The notes: generated by a model from the letters alone, not told the origin. Shown: positions 29,453 to 38,921, counted from the first letter of the stretch. The stretch: 64,000 nucleotides of DNA from Mesorhizobium sp. Root554 (GCF_001427025.1 NZ_LMGA01000001.1:1267775-1331774); one strand, 5' to 3'. Program-made: numbers and translations.

Positions 29453-29564
29453 TGACGCCTCCGCTGGCGCGACGAATATAGAGAATTCAGCTAGAAATTC
29501 TGCTCATTTGCACGTCGTGGCTGCGCGTGTGCCGACCTTGCCTGCTCCCGCCGCGACATGCCTT

Positions 29565-30083
29565 CTACTCGCACTGATACTGGCTGAGCGCCCATTCGCC
29601 GGTCACTGACAAAAGGTCGGCGATTTTCCACGCATCGCCGATTTTCTTCAGCTTCCATTCCAGCCGGTGCGGACTGCCATCGACGACGAACGCAACCACC
29701 ACATTGGCGCTGTCGCCGCTGACGGCATCGAGCATCTTGAGGCTGCCGCCGATCTGCGCCTTGTCGGCCGGCGCATTGTCCAGCGCCATGTTCGGGTCGA
29801 GACATTCGCCCTCGGATTTACGCAAGGCATCCGCCTTGTCGAGCACGGTCCTGGCGGGATCGATGAAGTTGCCGCGCTGGGCCGGGTCGAGTTCGGAGCC
29901 GAGCTTCTCGTAAAACGGCTTCACCAGCGCCAGGGGACCATCCATCTTCAACGGGACATTGCCGCCGCCTGAAGCCGCCAGGGCCGGTTGCGCGGGCGCC
30001 GCGCCCAGCAACCCTTCGGCGGACGCACTCACCCCCAATGGCAGCAGGCACGCGATCATGAAAACCCACCGCCGGCTACGCAT
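29565..30083 (-). CDS. Exported hypothetical protein (paralogue of the next gene upstream)
   Basis: 172-residue protein with a signal peptide (about residues 1-23). The mature part has [20 protein letters not shown], a single ECLDPNM cysteine, and ends in [21 protein letters not shown] with ALSQYQCE. The same layout (FY near the start, one internal Cys-x-D/x-P motif, a W-KVADL segment, a penultimate Cys) recurs in the neighbouring gene, so the two are tandem paralogues. It resembles DUF3828-type periplasmic proteins, but I cannot assign a function. Starts 12 bases after its paralogue. Confidence 0.75.
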   Translation of the reverse strand: MRSRRWVFMIACLLPLGVSASAEGLLGAAPAQPALAASGGGNVPLKMDGPLALVKPFYEKLGSELDPAQRGNFIDPARTVLDKADALRKSEGECLDPNMALDNAPADKAQIGGSLKMLDAVSGDSANVVVAFVVDGSPHRLEWKLKKIGDAWKIADLLSVTGEWALSQYQCE

Positions 30084-30095
30084 GTCCGACTTCTC

Positions 30096-30578
30096 CTAGT
30101 CCAGGCTTTCGCCCGTCATGCATTCCAGCGTGCTGAGCGTCCAGCCATTGGTCTTCGACGTCAGGTCGGCGACTTTCCAGGAACCGCCGACCTGCTTGAG
30201 CGACCAGATCATTTCGCGGCGGGACCCCTCGCCTTCTCCCTCCGGGAAGAGATCGAAGCGTGCGGTCACCTCCGCCGTGTCGCCGCTGATCGTTTCGTCA
30301 AGCTTCAGCGTGCGCGAAACCGTCTTCTGGTCGAAATCCTGCGCGTCCAGCCCCGGATCGAAATCGATGCACGGCATCTGGTCGGGGTTTTTCCGCAGCG
30401 CCTCGTCATTGAGGGCGAAAAGCTTCGTCACCGGTTCGGTGAAGCGGTCGCGATATTTGGCGTCCGGCTCGAACTTGACCGGCGTGTAGAAGAACTTGAC
30501 GGCGTCCGCAGCGGGACCAGCTACAGCAATGGGGGGCGCGGCCAGCACAAGGGCAACGAACAGGAACGGCATTTTCAT
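30096..30578 (-). CDS. Exported hypothetical protein, DUF3828-like
   Basis: About 160 residues from ATG 30578 with signal peptide [20 protein letters not shown]. The mature part has [35 protein letters not shown] and [19 protein letters not shown], and ends [14 protein letters not shown]. Two conserved cysteines shared with the downstream paralogue could form a disulphide. An in-frame extension to 30671 lacks a credible signal peptide. First gene of a two-gene unit, divergent from mutL, function unknown. Confidence 0.72.
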   Translation of the reverse strand: MKMPFLFVALVLAAPPIAVAGPAADAVKFFYTPVKFEPDAKYRDRFTEPVTKLFALNDEALRKNPDQMPCIDFDPGLDAQDFDQKTVSRTLKLDETISGDTAEVTARFDLFPEGEGEGSRREMIWSLKQVGGSWKVADLTSKTNGWTLSTLECMTGESLD

Positions 30579-30761
30579 CGGCGTCGATCCATCGGAAACG
30601 GGATTCGCGTTGGCACCAAACATTTCATCCCGGCTTTTTTGCGGTCGATCAAGCCCATTGCGCTCGAACATCGATCGGCCATGAATGAAGCCGAAGGTTT
30701 TGCAGAGGTTTCATCGCCGCGCTGCTATCCCGGCTGCGTCGAATCCCCGTATAGTCTTCCG

Positions 30762-32621
30762 ATGCCCATTCGCCAGCTTTCCGAAACGATGATCAACCAG
30801 ATCGCCGCCGGCGAGGTCATTGAGCGCCCGGCAAGCGTCGTCAAGGAACTGGTCGAGAATGCGCTCGATGCCGGCGCCACGCGGGTCGAGATCGTCACCG
30901 CGGGCGGCGGCCTCGGCCTGATCCGCGTCACCGACGACGGTTCAGGCATCCCTGAGCAGGAACTGGAGCTTGCGGTCGCGCGTCATTGCACGTCCAAGCT
31001 GTCAAGCGACATACACGATATCCGGTCGCTGGGCTTTCGCGGCGAGGCGCTGCCCTCCATCGGCTCGGTGTCGCGGCTTTCCATCCGCTCCCGCACCGCG
31101 ACCGGCGATACCGCCGCCGAGATCGGCATCGAGGGCGGCCGCGTGTCGGCGGTCAGGCCAGCCGCCGCCAACAAGGGCACGACGGTCGAGGTGCGCGACC
31201 TCTTCTTCGCCACCCCCGCCCGCCTCAAATTCATGAAGGGCGAGCGCGCCGAGGCCTCGGCCATCGCCGATGTGGTGAAGCGCATCGCCATCGCATTTCC
31301 CGCCGTCCGCTTCACCCTCGCCGGTTCCGACCGCTCGACGCTGGAACTGCCGGCGACGATGGAAGACGCCGAAGGAAGGCTGCGCCGAATCGCGCAGATC
31401 ATGGGCGCGGAATTTCCCGACAATGCGCTGCATCTCGATGCCGAGCGCGAGGGCGTGCGCCTGACCGGCCATGTCTCCATCCCGTCCTTCACCCGCGCCA
31501 ACGCCTTGCAGCAATATGCCTATGTCAACGGCCGCCCGGTGCGCGACAAGCTCATCGCCGGCGCGCTGCGCGGCGCCTACGCCGATGTTCTGCCGCGCGA
31601 CCGCCATGCGGTGACGGCGCTGTTCCTGACGCTCGACCCGGCGACGGTCGACGTCAATGTGCATCCGGCCAAGGCCGATGTGCGTTTCCGCGATCCCGGC
31701 ATGGTGCGCGGGCTGATCGTCGGCGGCATCCGGCAGGCGCTGGCGGGGGCCGGCATTCGCCCGGCGACGACCGGCGCCGCCGGCATGATGGCGGCGTTCC
31801 GGCCCGGCGCGGCGGGGTATGCCCGCGCCGCCGCCTCCACGACCGGTCACGGCGGCTACGGGTCTTACCGGACCTCGGGCTCGGCGGCGTTCGACATCCA
31901 ACGCTCGCACCAGCGTCCGCTCGACTTTGAAACGGTTGTCGCCGCGGGCTTTGGCGAGGATCCGCAAGTCTTCGACACCGGTTCGCTGCACAGCGCCGAC
32001 GCCCGCGCCGGCTTTGGCGAGGCTGACGCGTCGCTTTTGCAGATGGAATTGGGGGCGGCCCGCGCGCAGGTGCATGAAAACTACATCGTCGCGCAGACCG
32101 CCGACTCGCTGGTCATCGTCGACCAGCACGCGGCGCATGAACGGCTGGTCTACGAGGCGTTGAAAAACGCGCTGCATTCGCGGCCGCTGCCGGCGCAGAT
32201 GCTGCTTCTGCCCGAAATCGTCGATCTGCCGGAGGAGGACGCCGAGCGGCTGGCGCTGCATGCGGAAACCTTCGCCCGTTTCGGTCTGCGGCTGGAACGC
32301 TTCGGTCCCGGCGCGGTCGCCGTGCGGGAAACGCCCGCCATGCTTGGCGAAACGAATGTCGTGCAACTGGTGCGCGACCTCGCCGACGAGATCGCCGACA
32401 ACGACACTGTCGATACGCTGAAGGCCCGGCTCGACCGCATCGCCGCGACCATGGCCTGCCATGGCTCGGTTCGGTCCGGCCGCAGGTTGAAGCCGGAGGA
32501 GATGAACGCCCTGCTGCGGCAGATGGAGGCGACGCCCGGCTCCGGCACCTGCAACCACGGCCGCCCGACCTATATCGAGCTGAAGCTGGCCGATATCGAG
32601 CGGTTGTTCGGGCGGCGATGA
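30762..32621 (+). CDS. mutL: DNA mismatch repair protein MutL
   Basis: GHKL ATPase coordinating mismatch repair. The N-terminus has the canonical [20 protein letters not shown], the ATP-lid DGSGI and the [10 protein letters not shown] motif, then [18 protein letters not shown]. The C-terminal dimerisation domain carries the nicking-endonuclease motif DQHA-x2-E-x4-E at about residues 454-465 and the GTCNHGRPT segment, so this MutL should nick DNA itself rather than rely on MutH. 619 residues from ATG 30762. A variable Gly/Ala/Ser linker separates the two domains. Confidence 0.97.
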   Translation: MPIRQLSETMINQIAAGEVIERPASVVKELVENALDAGATRVEIVTAGGGLGLIRVTDDGSGIPEQELELAVARHCTSKLSSDIHDIRSLGFRGEALPSIGSVSRLSIRSRTATGDTAAEIGIEGGRVSAVRPAAANKGTTVEVRDLFFATPARLKFMKGERAEASAIADVVKRIAIAFPAVRFTLAGSDRSTLELPATMEDAEGRLRRIAQIMGAEFPDNALHLDAEREGVRLTGHVSIPSFTRANALQQYAYVNGRPVRDKLIAGALRGAYADVLPRDRHAVTALFLTLDPATVDVNVHPAKADVRFRDPGMVRGLIVGGIRQALAGAGIRPATTGAAGMMAAFRPGAAGYARAAASTTGHGGYGSYRTSGSAAFDIQRSHQRPLDFETVVAAGFGEDPQVFDTGSLHSADARAGFGEADASLLQMELGAARAQVHENYIVAQTADSLVIVDQHAAHERLVYEALKNALHSRPLPAQMLLLPEIVDLPEEDAERLALHAETFARFGLRLERFGPGAVAVRETPAMLGETNVVQLVRDLADEIADNDTVDTLKARLDRIAATMACHGSVRSGRRLKPEEMNALLRQMEATPGSGTCNHGRPTYIELKLADIERLFGRR

Positions 32622-32627
32622 GTTTTT

Positions 32628-32650
32628 ACCCTCCCCCTTGTGGGGAGGGC
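32628..32650. repeat. Palindromic element CCCTCCCC-N5-GGGGAGGG
   Basis: An 8-pair perfect stem with a 5-base loop lies between the convergent ends of mutL and the DMT exporter gene. It has no T-run on the correct side for either gene. The same short palindrome is, to my knowledge, a common dispersed intergenic element in Rhizobiales; only one copy is in this window. Confidence 0.55.
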
Positions 32651-32657
32651 GCGAGCG

Positions 32658-33551
32658 CTACCGCTTCAAATTCACCAGCACCACGCCGCCCAGCGCCAGC
32701 GCGCCGCCGAGAATGCCGCCGAGCGAAGGCACTTCGCCCAGCCAGAAGAAGCCGATGATCGTCGCCATGGGCGAGATGAGATAGAGGAAGTTCGAGGCAC
32801 GCGCCGCTGGCAGGCGCGACAGCGCCGTCGACCAAGCCGCATAGGCGATCAGGCCGGGGACGATGGCGAGGAAGACGACGGCGCCGATGCCGGCATTGTC
32901 GGCTACCGCCGCTTCGCGCAAGGCGCTTGGCAGGAAGAACGAAAGGCACAGCGCGCCGAGCACCATGTTCCAGGCCGAGATGGTCAGCGGATGGTGCCGG
33001 ACGAGCAGCGGCTTCTGCACGATGGTGTTGATGGAGGAGCACAGCGCCGATCCGAGCACCAGAAGCGCGCCGCCGTTGAAGCTCAACCCTTGCCCTTCGC
33101 CGATGGCGATGATGCCGATGCCTGCGAACGATACGAAGGTGCCGAGCCATGCCAGCCTGGAAAAGCGCTCGCCGAGCAACGCCATAGCCATGATGGCGGT
33201 GAAAATCGGGCTGACATTGATGATGAAGGACGCCGCGCCGGCGGAAACAGTCAGTTCGCCGATGTTGAGCAGCGCCGTGTAGAGCGCGATGAAGATCACA
33301 CCGCCGACGGCGAACCGCCAAAGTTCCTCTTTCCGGGGCAGCGCAGGGCGGCGGATGGCGAGGTAAAGGGCTGCGGGCACCGCCGCGATGGCGAAGCGCA
33401 GGGCGCCGAGTTCCAGAGGGCCGAAAGCGGCAAGTCCGGCGCGGATGGCCGGAAACGCCGATGCCCAGCCGACAACCGTCAGGGCGACGGCGATGGCGGC
33501 GGTCGTGTCGATGCGCGGTGTCGTATTCGAAAGGCTCACTGTGGCGCTCAT
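32658..33551 (-). CDS. EamA-family (DMT) transporter
   Basis: Drug/metabolite transporter superfamily exporter, 297 residues with ten predicted helices in two EamA repeats; VVGWASAFPAIRAGLAAFGP opens the first and SAWNMVLGALCLSFFLPSAL lies near the second. Start ATG 33551 (MSATVSLSNTTPRIDT) is chosen because the 38 upstream in-frame residues overlap the promoter region and are not hydrophobic. Divergent from the LysR gene with about 105 bases between, the usual sign of control by that regulator. Substrate unknown; amino acids or metabolites are typical. Confidence 0.88.
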   Translation of the reverse strand: MSATVSLSNTTPRIDTTAAIAVALTVVGWASAFPAIRAGLAAFGPLELGALRFAIAAVPAALYLAIRRPALPRKEELWRFAVGGVIFIALYTALLNIGELTVSAGAASFIINVSPIFTAIMAMALLGERFSRLAWLGTFVSFAGIGIIAIGEGQGLSFNGGALLVLGSALCSSINTIVQKPLLVRHHPLTISAWNMVLGALCLSFFLPSALREAAVADNAGIGAVVFLAIVPGLIAYAAWSTALSRLPAARASNFLYLISPMATIIGFFWLGEVPSLGGILGGALALGGVVLVNLKR

Positions 33552-33656
33552 GGCTTGTGCTCTGTTGAACGGGCTAAGCATTAGCTGTGGTAGGCCGGCA
33601 CATGACACCCGTTTCCCGCCATTGACAAACGACGAAATCGGCGATGAGCTGTGAGC

Positions 33657-34580
33657 ATGGATCACAGCTACGACATGCTGCCACTCGAAACCCTGCGCGC
33701 CTTCGACGCGGCGGCGCGCAGCGGCAGCTTTTCGGCAGCGGCCGACAAGCTAAACCTCACTCACGGCGCCGTCAGCCGGCAGATCGCCAAGCTCGAAGAC
33801 TGGCTCGGGTTGAAGCTGTTCGACCGCGGCGCGCGCGGCGTCGCCCTCACCATCGAAGGCAACCGTCTGCACCTGCGCACGACGGAAGCGTTCGCGCTGA
33901 TCGCCTCGAACTCCGACCGCTGGGTAGAGCCGCGCGGCACCGCCGTCGTCAGGCTGACGTCGATACCGTCCGTCAGCGGCCTGTGGCTGATGCCGAGGCT
34001 TCCAGCGCTCGAAAGCGGCGAACCGCGGCTGCGCATCATTCTCGATGTCGACATCCGCCAGGCGGACCTCGCCGACCAGGGCATCGATCTGTCGATCCGC
34101 TGCGGGCGCGGACGCATCCCGGATCGCATATCGCTGCAACTGTTCGAAGAGCACATCTTTCCGGTCGCGTCGCCGGAACTGGCGGACGACATCGGCAAGG
34201 GCAACCCTTCCCGGCTGCTCAAATACCCGCTCATCAACGATTCCGACGCGTCCGGATGGCGGGCATGGCTCGGCGCACAGGGCATCGACTATCGCCCGCG
34301 TCCGCAGGATCGCCGCTTCGAGGATTACAACCTCGTCCTCGACGCTGCCGCCCATGGTCTGGGCGTCGCGCTGGCAAGGCCGCCGCTGACCGAACATCAG
34401 CTCAAATCCGGACGCATCGTTCCGGTGGACGAGCGCACCGCTCTCAATCCGGTATCCTACTGGATGGATCGCCCGCTTGGCCGGCCCCGCGCCGCAGCCG
34501 CCGAGCTGGCGCAGCGCATCGGCAAACAGGCCGGCGTGGATCGCGGGCGCATCGATGCGTTCCTGAAAGCCGAGCGGTAG
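33657..34580 (+). CDS. LysR-family transcriptional regulator (GcvA-like)
   Basis: N-terminal winged helix-turn-helix MLPLETLRAFDAAARSGSFS followed by AADKLNLTHGAVSRQIAKLE, and a C-terminal substrate-binding domain of the GcvA-like group (IRCGRGRIPDRI, LINDSDASGWRAWL, AAAHGLGVALARPPL). About 307 residues from ATG 33657; a GTG six bases upstream is possible. Probably regulates the divergent DMT exporter; the effector is unknown. Confidence 0.92.
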   Translation: MDHSYDMLPLETLRAFDAAARSGSFSAAADKLNLTHGAVSRQIAKLEDWLGLKLFDRGARGVALTIEGNRLHLRTTEAFALIASNSDRWVEPRGTAVVRLTSIPSVSGLWLMPRLPALESGEPRLRIILDVDIRQADLADQGIDLSIRCGRGRIPDRISLQLFEEHIFPVASPELADDIGKGNPSRLLKYPLINDSDASGWRAWLGAQGIDYRPRPQDRRFEDYNLVLDAAAHGLGVALARPPLTEHQLKSGRIVPVDERTALNPVSYWMDRPLGRPRAAAAELAQRIGKQAGVDRGRIDAFLKAER

Positions 34581-34581
34581 C

Positions 34582-35172
34582 CTAGAACGCCAGGATCAGC
34601 GCCAGCAACATTGCGGCGACAACCGCTGAAGCGGTCACGATCAGGCCGACCGAGATTTTCTCGCCGGTTGATTCTGCGGGAGCCTGCACACCGCGTATCG
34701 AACGTTTTTGGACGGCTCCCTTACCGGACTTGACCGCCAAGGCGTCAGCCTGCGCGGCAGGCGGAAGCACCGCGAACCCATGCAATGGAAAGGGAGCGGG
34801 ACGGTTTGATGCGGGTGGTTCGGCCGCGCGCGCCCCTGGCGCAGACACGTCCGTACGAGCCAGAGGATCGGAAGCGCCGCCCGGAGGACGCGGTTCGTCC
34901 GCCGCGACTTCGGTCGAAAGGGCCGCTCCCGCGAGCCTATAGGCGCGCAGGACAGCCGCCGATCCATCCTGTTGCGACCGCACCGCCTCCGACAGAGGCA
35001 ACGCCGCCGACGGTATCGGAGTGCTGATCGTGCTCGCAGATGAACCTGTTGGTGGCGCGGGAGCAACCAGCGCCTTGACCAGCGCGACCTTTGCCGGGTC
35101 GGCCTTGGCCAGCGGCTGCGACTTCACCGCTTCCGCAATCAGCGACATCAGGCGAACGGCGGAAATGGCCAT
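34582..35172 (-). CDS. Hypothetical tail-anchored protein
   Basis: 196-residue protein of unknown family. The first 35 residues are helical (MAISAVRLMSLIAEAVKSQP), then a long Ala/Pro/Ser-rich low-complexity region of about 120 residues. The last 25 residues (SVGLIVTASAVVAAMLLALI-type) are one hydrophobic helix ending two residues before the stop, giving a C-terminal membrane anchor. No signal peptide and no cysteine. It ends one base after the LysR gene (convergent). Codon use matches the region, so I believe it is a real gene, but I recognise no homologue. Confidence 0.6.
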   Translation of the reverse strand: MAISAVRLMSLIAEAVKSQPLAKADPAKVALVKALVAPAPPTGSSASTISTPIPSAALPLSEAVRSQQDGSAAVLRAYRLAGAALSTEVAADEPRPPGGASDPLARTDVSAPGARAAEPPASNRPAPFPLHGFAVLPPAAQADALAVKSGKGAVQKRSIRGVQAPAESTGEKISVGLIVTASAVVAAMLLALILAF

Positions 35173-35296
35173 GCAGTCCCGGCTTTCCTACGACTTTCGC
35201 AGCCTTGCTAGCAACCGAACGTTGCGTCAGGCTGGTTGCGCTTGACCCTGGCCCCTATTTGTGGCGATGAAATCGTATGGAGACCGGCACAGCAAG

Positions 35297-35530
35297 ATGA
35301 TGAACCGTTTCGAAGGCCCAGGCGGCCGGGAAGCCCGCATCCGCTATCTCGATGGCGATTTCCAGATCACCAGCCCCGGCGCGTTCGTGCGCTGCGCCGT
35401 CACAGGTGAATCCATTCCGCTGGACGACCTGAAATACTGGAGTGTCGCCCGGCAGGAGCCCTACGCCAATGCCGTCGTTTCGCTCGGCCGCGAGATCGAA
35501 GCCCATCCGGAGTTGCGCAAGCGCAGCTAG
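35297..35530 (+). CDS. DUF2093 domain-containing protein
   Basis: Small protein, about 77 residues from the ATG at 35297 (MMNRFEGPGGREARIRYLDG), continuing DFQITSPGAFVRCAVTGESI and PLDDLKYWSVARQEPYAN, the full DUF2093 signature. Function unknown; conserved in Rhizobiales next to lpxK. Further in-frame starts at 35267 (ATG) and 35261 (GTG) would add 10-12 residues. Its 3' end overlaps the convergent lpxK by 4 bases. Confidence 0.85.
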   Translation: MMNRFEGPGGREARIRYLDGDFQITSPGAFVRCAVTGESIPLDDLKYWSVARQEPYANAVVSLGREIEAHPELRKRS

Positions 35531-36570
35531 CTGCCCGTTCCCGGATTGGCCAGCCGACGCCGCCGCCACGCTTCCCGCGTCTCATTGACGATACGCTCAG
35601 GCGTGTTCTCGAGATCGAAAACCGTTTCGATTTCAAGCACGTCCAGCTTTTCCCTGAATCCTTCCGGTAAGGGCTCCTGGGCCAGCCGCACGGCATCCTT
35701 GGCCGTGGTGATCAGGCCAAGGCCTTCCTTGTCCGCATCCGCCGCTAGATCGCTCAACTCGTCCTGCGCGTAGAAATGATGATCCGGGAAGGATCGGCGT
35801 TGCATCACCGTTCCGCCCGCTTCTTCGACACTTCGGAAGAATTTATCCGGATGACCAATGCCGGCGAAGGCGAGGAATTTCCCGCCCGCGATTCCGTCAT
35901 CGATGCGCGGCTGGGTACGCGCGGCGAAAATCGGCTTTCCCGCGCGCGCCACCTGCCGCACCACCGCATCCGCCTCGGTGCCGTCGCCCATCCGCAGCAG
36001 CGCATCGGCGAAGGGCAGCTGGTCCGCAACCCGCGCGCGCAACGGCCCGCCCGGTATCACATGCCCGTTGCCCAGCCCATACCGGGCATCGACGACGATC
36101 AGCGCGAAATCGATATGGATGCGGCCGCTCTGGAACCCGTCATCCATGATGAGGAAATCGCAGCCGTGCTTGTCGATGAGCAGCCGCGCACCGGCCGCCC
36201 GGTCTGGCGTCACAGCCACCGGCGCGTGGGCGGCGAGCAGCAGCGGTTCGTCGCCGACATGCTTGGCGCTGTCATGATGGACATCGACGATATGCGGCTC
36301 CGCGAAGCTGCCGCCATGGCCGCGCGAGAGGAACCCGGGCTTCAGCCCCATCGAGAGCGCCTGCCGGCAAAGCGAAATGGCCACCGGCGTCTTGCCGCTG
36401 CCGCCGACGGTGAAGTTGCCGACGCACAGAACGGGCGCTGCAATCCTTTCGCGTCTCGCCGACTTCATGCGGCGACCGGCGACCGCGGCATAGGCCGCAG
36501 ACAGCGGAAAAAGTGCCCGCGCCCGCCAGTCCGGCTTTTCCCACCAGAAGGGCGGCGCTTCGCTGGCCAT
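35527..36570 (-). CDS. lpxK: Tetraacyldisaccharide 4'-kinase LpxK
   Basis: Phosphorylates the 4'-position of the tetraacyldisaccharide to make lipid IVA at the inner-membrane surface. The P-loop is in VGNFTVGGSGKTPVAISL, about residue 50-67, preceded by the N-terminal hydrophobic anchor WRARALFPLSAAYAAVAG, and followed by LSRGHGG and IMDDGFQ. Length 347 residues. One base after waaA, in the pmbA-cysQ-DUF4170-DUF374-waaA-lpxK operon. Confidence 0.97.
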   Translation of the reverse strand: MASEAPPFWWEKPDWRARALFPLSAAYAAVAGRRMKSARRERIAAPVLCVGNFTVGGSGKTPVAISLCRQALSMGLKPGFLSRGHGGSFAEPHIVDVHHDSAKHVGDEPLLLAAHAPVAVTPDRAAGARLLIDKHGCDFLIMDDGFQSGRIHIDFALIVVDARYGLGNGHVIPGGPLRARVADQLPFADALLRMGDGTEADAVVRQVARAGKPIFAARTQPRIDDGIAGGKFLAFAGIGHPDKFFRSVEEAGGTVMQRRSFPDHHFYAQDELSDLAADADKEGLGLITTAKDAVRLAQEPLPEGFREKLDVLEIETVFDLENTPERIVNETREAWRRRRLANPGTGS

Positions 36571-36571
36571 T

Positions 36572-37888
36572 CTACCGGCCGTTCGCCCGTTTGAGCCGGG
36601 CCTTGACGATCAGCGGCTGGATGAAAGGCTCGAGTGTTTTCAGGGTGCGCGACAGCGCGCCGCGCATCTCGCCCACCGTAGCGGCGCCGGCGGCGATCAT
36701 CTCGTGGCGGGCCACTTCGTTGGAAAGCAGGAAATTAACCGCCCCGGCCAGCATGTTGCGGTCGCGCACGAGCTTGGCGCCCCCGCTATCCAGCAGGCGT
36801 TGATAGGATTCGCGGAAATTCTGCACGTTGCGCCCGGCCAGCACGGCCGTATCCAGCATCGCCGGTTCCAGCGGGTTCTGTCCGCCCTCCGAGGTCAGTG
36901 AACGGCCAACGAAAGCGATCTCGGTGAGCCGCAGATAAAGCCCCATCTCGCCGATCGTGTCGCCCAGCAGGATATCCGTGTCGGCGGTGATCTTGTCGCC
37001 GCTGCTGCGGCGGGCGAGGCTCAGCCCCATTCCCGTAATATGCGCGGCGACCGCATCGCCCCGGTTGGGATGGCGTGGCACGATGATTGTCAGCAGGCCC
37101 TTGTGCCGGCGGCGCAGCGCCGCATGGACTTCCGCCGCCACCGCCTCCTCGCCGTCATGGGTGGACACCGCGGCCCATGTCGGACGCTGGCCGATCTGCC
37201 TGGTCAGCGCCGCGAGAGCCTTTTCGTTGGCCGGGGGTGGGGCCGTATCGACCTTGAGATTGCCGGAAACGGTGACGGGCCGGGCGCCAAGCGCGCTAAA
37301 GCGCTCCCCATCGAGTTCCGACTGGGCCACCACATGCGCCATATTCTCGAACAGCGCCTCGGCGATGTGCGCGCGCTTTTTCCACGAGGCGAAGGAGCGG
37401 TCCGACAGCCGGCCGTTGACAAGTACCTGCGGCACGCTCCGGGCGCCGAGTTCGAGGATGGTTATCGGCCAGATTTCCGACTCGGCGATGATCGCCAGGT
37501 CCGGCCGCCAATGATCGAGAAAACGGCTGACCGCCGGCTTCAGGTCCAGCGGGACATACTGATGGATGACGCGCCCGCGCAAGCGGTCCTCGACCACTTT
37601 CGCCGACGTCACCGTGCCGGTCGTCAGCACGATATTGACCCCGAAATCCAGAATGCTTTCGACCAGCGGGATGACCGCGATCGTTTCACCGACGCTCGCC
37701 GCGTGCACCCAGATCAGTGGCCCCTCCGGCCGCGGCTGGCTGGCGACCCCCCGGCGCTCTCGGCTGCGGCTGCGGTCCTCTTTCCCGTTGGAAGCCCGCC
37801 ACGCCACATAGGGCCGCGCCAGCGGATAGGCGGCAGCCCCGGCGAAGCGGTAGAGGGACAGCATCGTCCTGGCCCAGCGCTCGCTCAT
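36572..37888 (-). CDS. waaA: Kdo transferase WaaA (KdtA)
   Basis: Adds Kdo sugars from CMP-Kdo to lipid IVA (GT30). N-terminal hydrophobic anchor, then IWVHAASVGETIAVIPLVES with the acidic catalytic residue, and AIIAESEIWPITILELGARS. The C-terminal nucleotide-binding part contains TIIVPRHPNRGD and SEGGQNPLEPAMLDTAVLAG. Length 438 residues; a positively charged insertion SNGKEDRSRSRERRGVASQP follows the anchor. Its ATG overlaps the DUF374 stop codon (TGATG). Confidence 0.96.
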   Translation of the reverse strand: MSERWARTMLSLYRFAGAAAYPLARPYVAWRASNGKEDRSRSRERRGVASQPRPEGPLIWVHAASVGETIAVIPLVESILDFGVNIVLTTGTVTSAKVVEDRLRGRVIHQYVPLDLKPAVSRFLDHWRPDLAIIAESEIWPITILELGARSVPQVLVNGRLSDRSFASWKKRAHIAEALFENMAHVVAQSELDGERFSALGARPVTVSGNLKVDTAPPPANEKALAALTRQIGQRPTWAAVSTHDGEEAVAAEVHAALRRRHKGLLTIIVPRHPNRGDAVAAHITGMGLSLARRSSGDKITADTDILLGDTIGEMGLYLRLTEIAFVGRSLTSEGGQNPLEPAMLDTAVLAGRNVQNFRESYQRLLDSGGAKLVRDRNMLAGAVNFLLSNEVARHEMIAAGAATVGEMRGALSRTLKTLEPFIQPLIVKARLKRANGR

Positions 37889-38676
37889 CAGCGCTCGTCC
37901 ACGAGGCGATATGCCTTGGCCGTGGCGCAGTTCAGCTCGGCGGTCAATTCGCGGCGCTTGTTTTCCATCTCGGTTTCGTCCGCGTCGGCGGCGACGAAGA
38001 TGGGCTCGCCGACCGCGATGGCCGAACGCCCGAAGGGCAGATTGATCGTTGTCTTGTCCCAGCTTTTCTCGATCACCTTGCGGCGGCTCGTCGCCAGCGC
38101 GCCGGGAAAGATCGGGCGTCCGGAGAGCTTTGCCAGAAGCACGACGCCCATGCCTGATTCGCGCGGTGTTCCATGCGGGATGTCGGCAATCATGCAGACG
38201 TTCTTGCCTGACATGAGCGACTTTTTCAGGGCGATGAGCGCCTTGGCCCCGCCCTTGTCCATCTGCCGCGTATCGCTGCGCCCACCCGAACCGCGCACCG
38301 ACTCGATGCCGAACTTCTCGATGACAAGCGCATTGATCTCGGCGTCGGCGCTACGCGAAACCATCGCCACCAGGGGCGTGCGGCTGGGATAGAACGCCGG
38401 CAGCAAAATGTGCTGGCCATGCCAGAGCGCGATGATGCCAGGCTCCAGATCCTCGTAGCGGCTGCCGGCAAAGACGATGGAGCCCGCCACGGCCGGATTG
38501 GTCAGCCGGATGAAGCGCATCGCCTGCGTGAACAGGCTGGCGATGGCGCCCTTGACGAACCGCGATTCGGCCAGCGGCCGGCGGACACGTTTCCAGAACG
38601 ACTTCAGCCGGCGATCACGTCGCTTGCCGGGTGCGGAAACGGCGGTCCGCGACATTTCTGCCTTGCCGTCTCGCAT
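37888..38676 (-). CDS. DUF374 lysophospholipid acyltransferase-family protein
   Basis: 262 residues: a very basic N-terminus (GKRRDRRLKSFWKRVRRPL), one hydrophobic segment, then the DUF374 core with IIALWHGQHILLPAFYPSRTP, MVSRSADAEINALVIEKFGI, GSGGRSDTRQMDKGGAKALI and MIADIPHGTPRESGMGVVLL. DUF374 includes LpxJ, a late lipid A acyltransferase of Epsilonproteobacteria. Here the gene is fused by overlapping codons to waaA downstream (TGATG) and DUF4170 upstream (TAATG), so a lipid A or Kdo-lipid acylation role is a reasonable inference but not proven. Start could also be ATG 38655. Confidence 0.88.
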   Translation of the reverse strand: MRDGKAEMSRTAVSAPGKRRDRRLKSFWKRVRRPLAESRFVKGAIASLFTQAMRFIRLTNPAVAGSIVFAGSRYEDLEPGIIALWHGQHILLPAFYPSRTPLVAMVSRSADAEINALVIEKFGIESVRGSGGRSDTRQMDKGGAKALIALKKSLMSGKNVCMIADIPHGTPRESGMGVVLLAKLSGRPIFPGALATSRRKVIEKSWDKTTINLPFGRSAIAVGEPIFVAADADETEMENKRRELTAELNCATAKAYRLVDER

Positions 38677-38921
38677 TACGAACCGGCACCGCTTTGCGGA
38701 TCGAGCAAGCGGTGCAGATGGACGACGAAATACCGCATATGTGCATTGTCGACACTGGCCTGTGCCTTGGCCTTCCAGGCCGTCTGGGCCGTCTGGTAAT
38801 CGGGATAGATTCCAACGATGTCGAGGTTGTCGAGATCGCGGAATTCCGTGCTGCCCAGCTTCGCCAGTTCGCCGCCGAAAACCAGGTGCAGAAGCTGCTT
38901 TTTCCCGTCTTCTCCGACCAT
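38676..38921 (-). CDS. DUF4170 domain-containing protein
   Basis: 81-residue soluble protein of the DUF4170 family: LLHLVFGGELAKLGSTEFRD, IVGIYPDYQTAQTAWKAKAQ and DNAHMRYFVVHLHRLLDPQ. Function unknown. Its stop overlaps the start of the DUF374 gene by one base and it follows cysQ after 73 bases, so it is probably translated at a level linked to the acyltransferase. No signal peptide or membrane segment. Confidence 0.88.
   Translation of the reverse strand: MVGEDGKKQLLHLVFGGELAKLGSTEFRDLDNLDIVGIYPDYQTAQTAWKAKAQASVDNAHMRYFVVHLHRLLDPQSGAGS

Noticed and set aside
32628..32650. Terminator for mutL or the DMT exporter
   Set aside because: The stem is good but the T-run is on the wrong side for both genes; listed as a dispersed palindrome instead.
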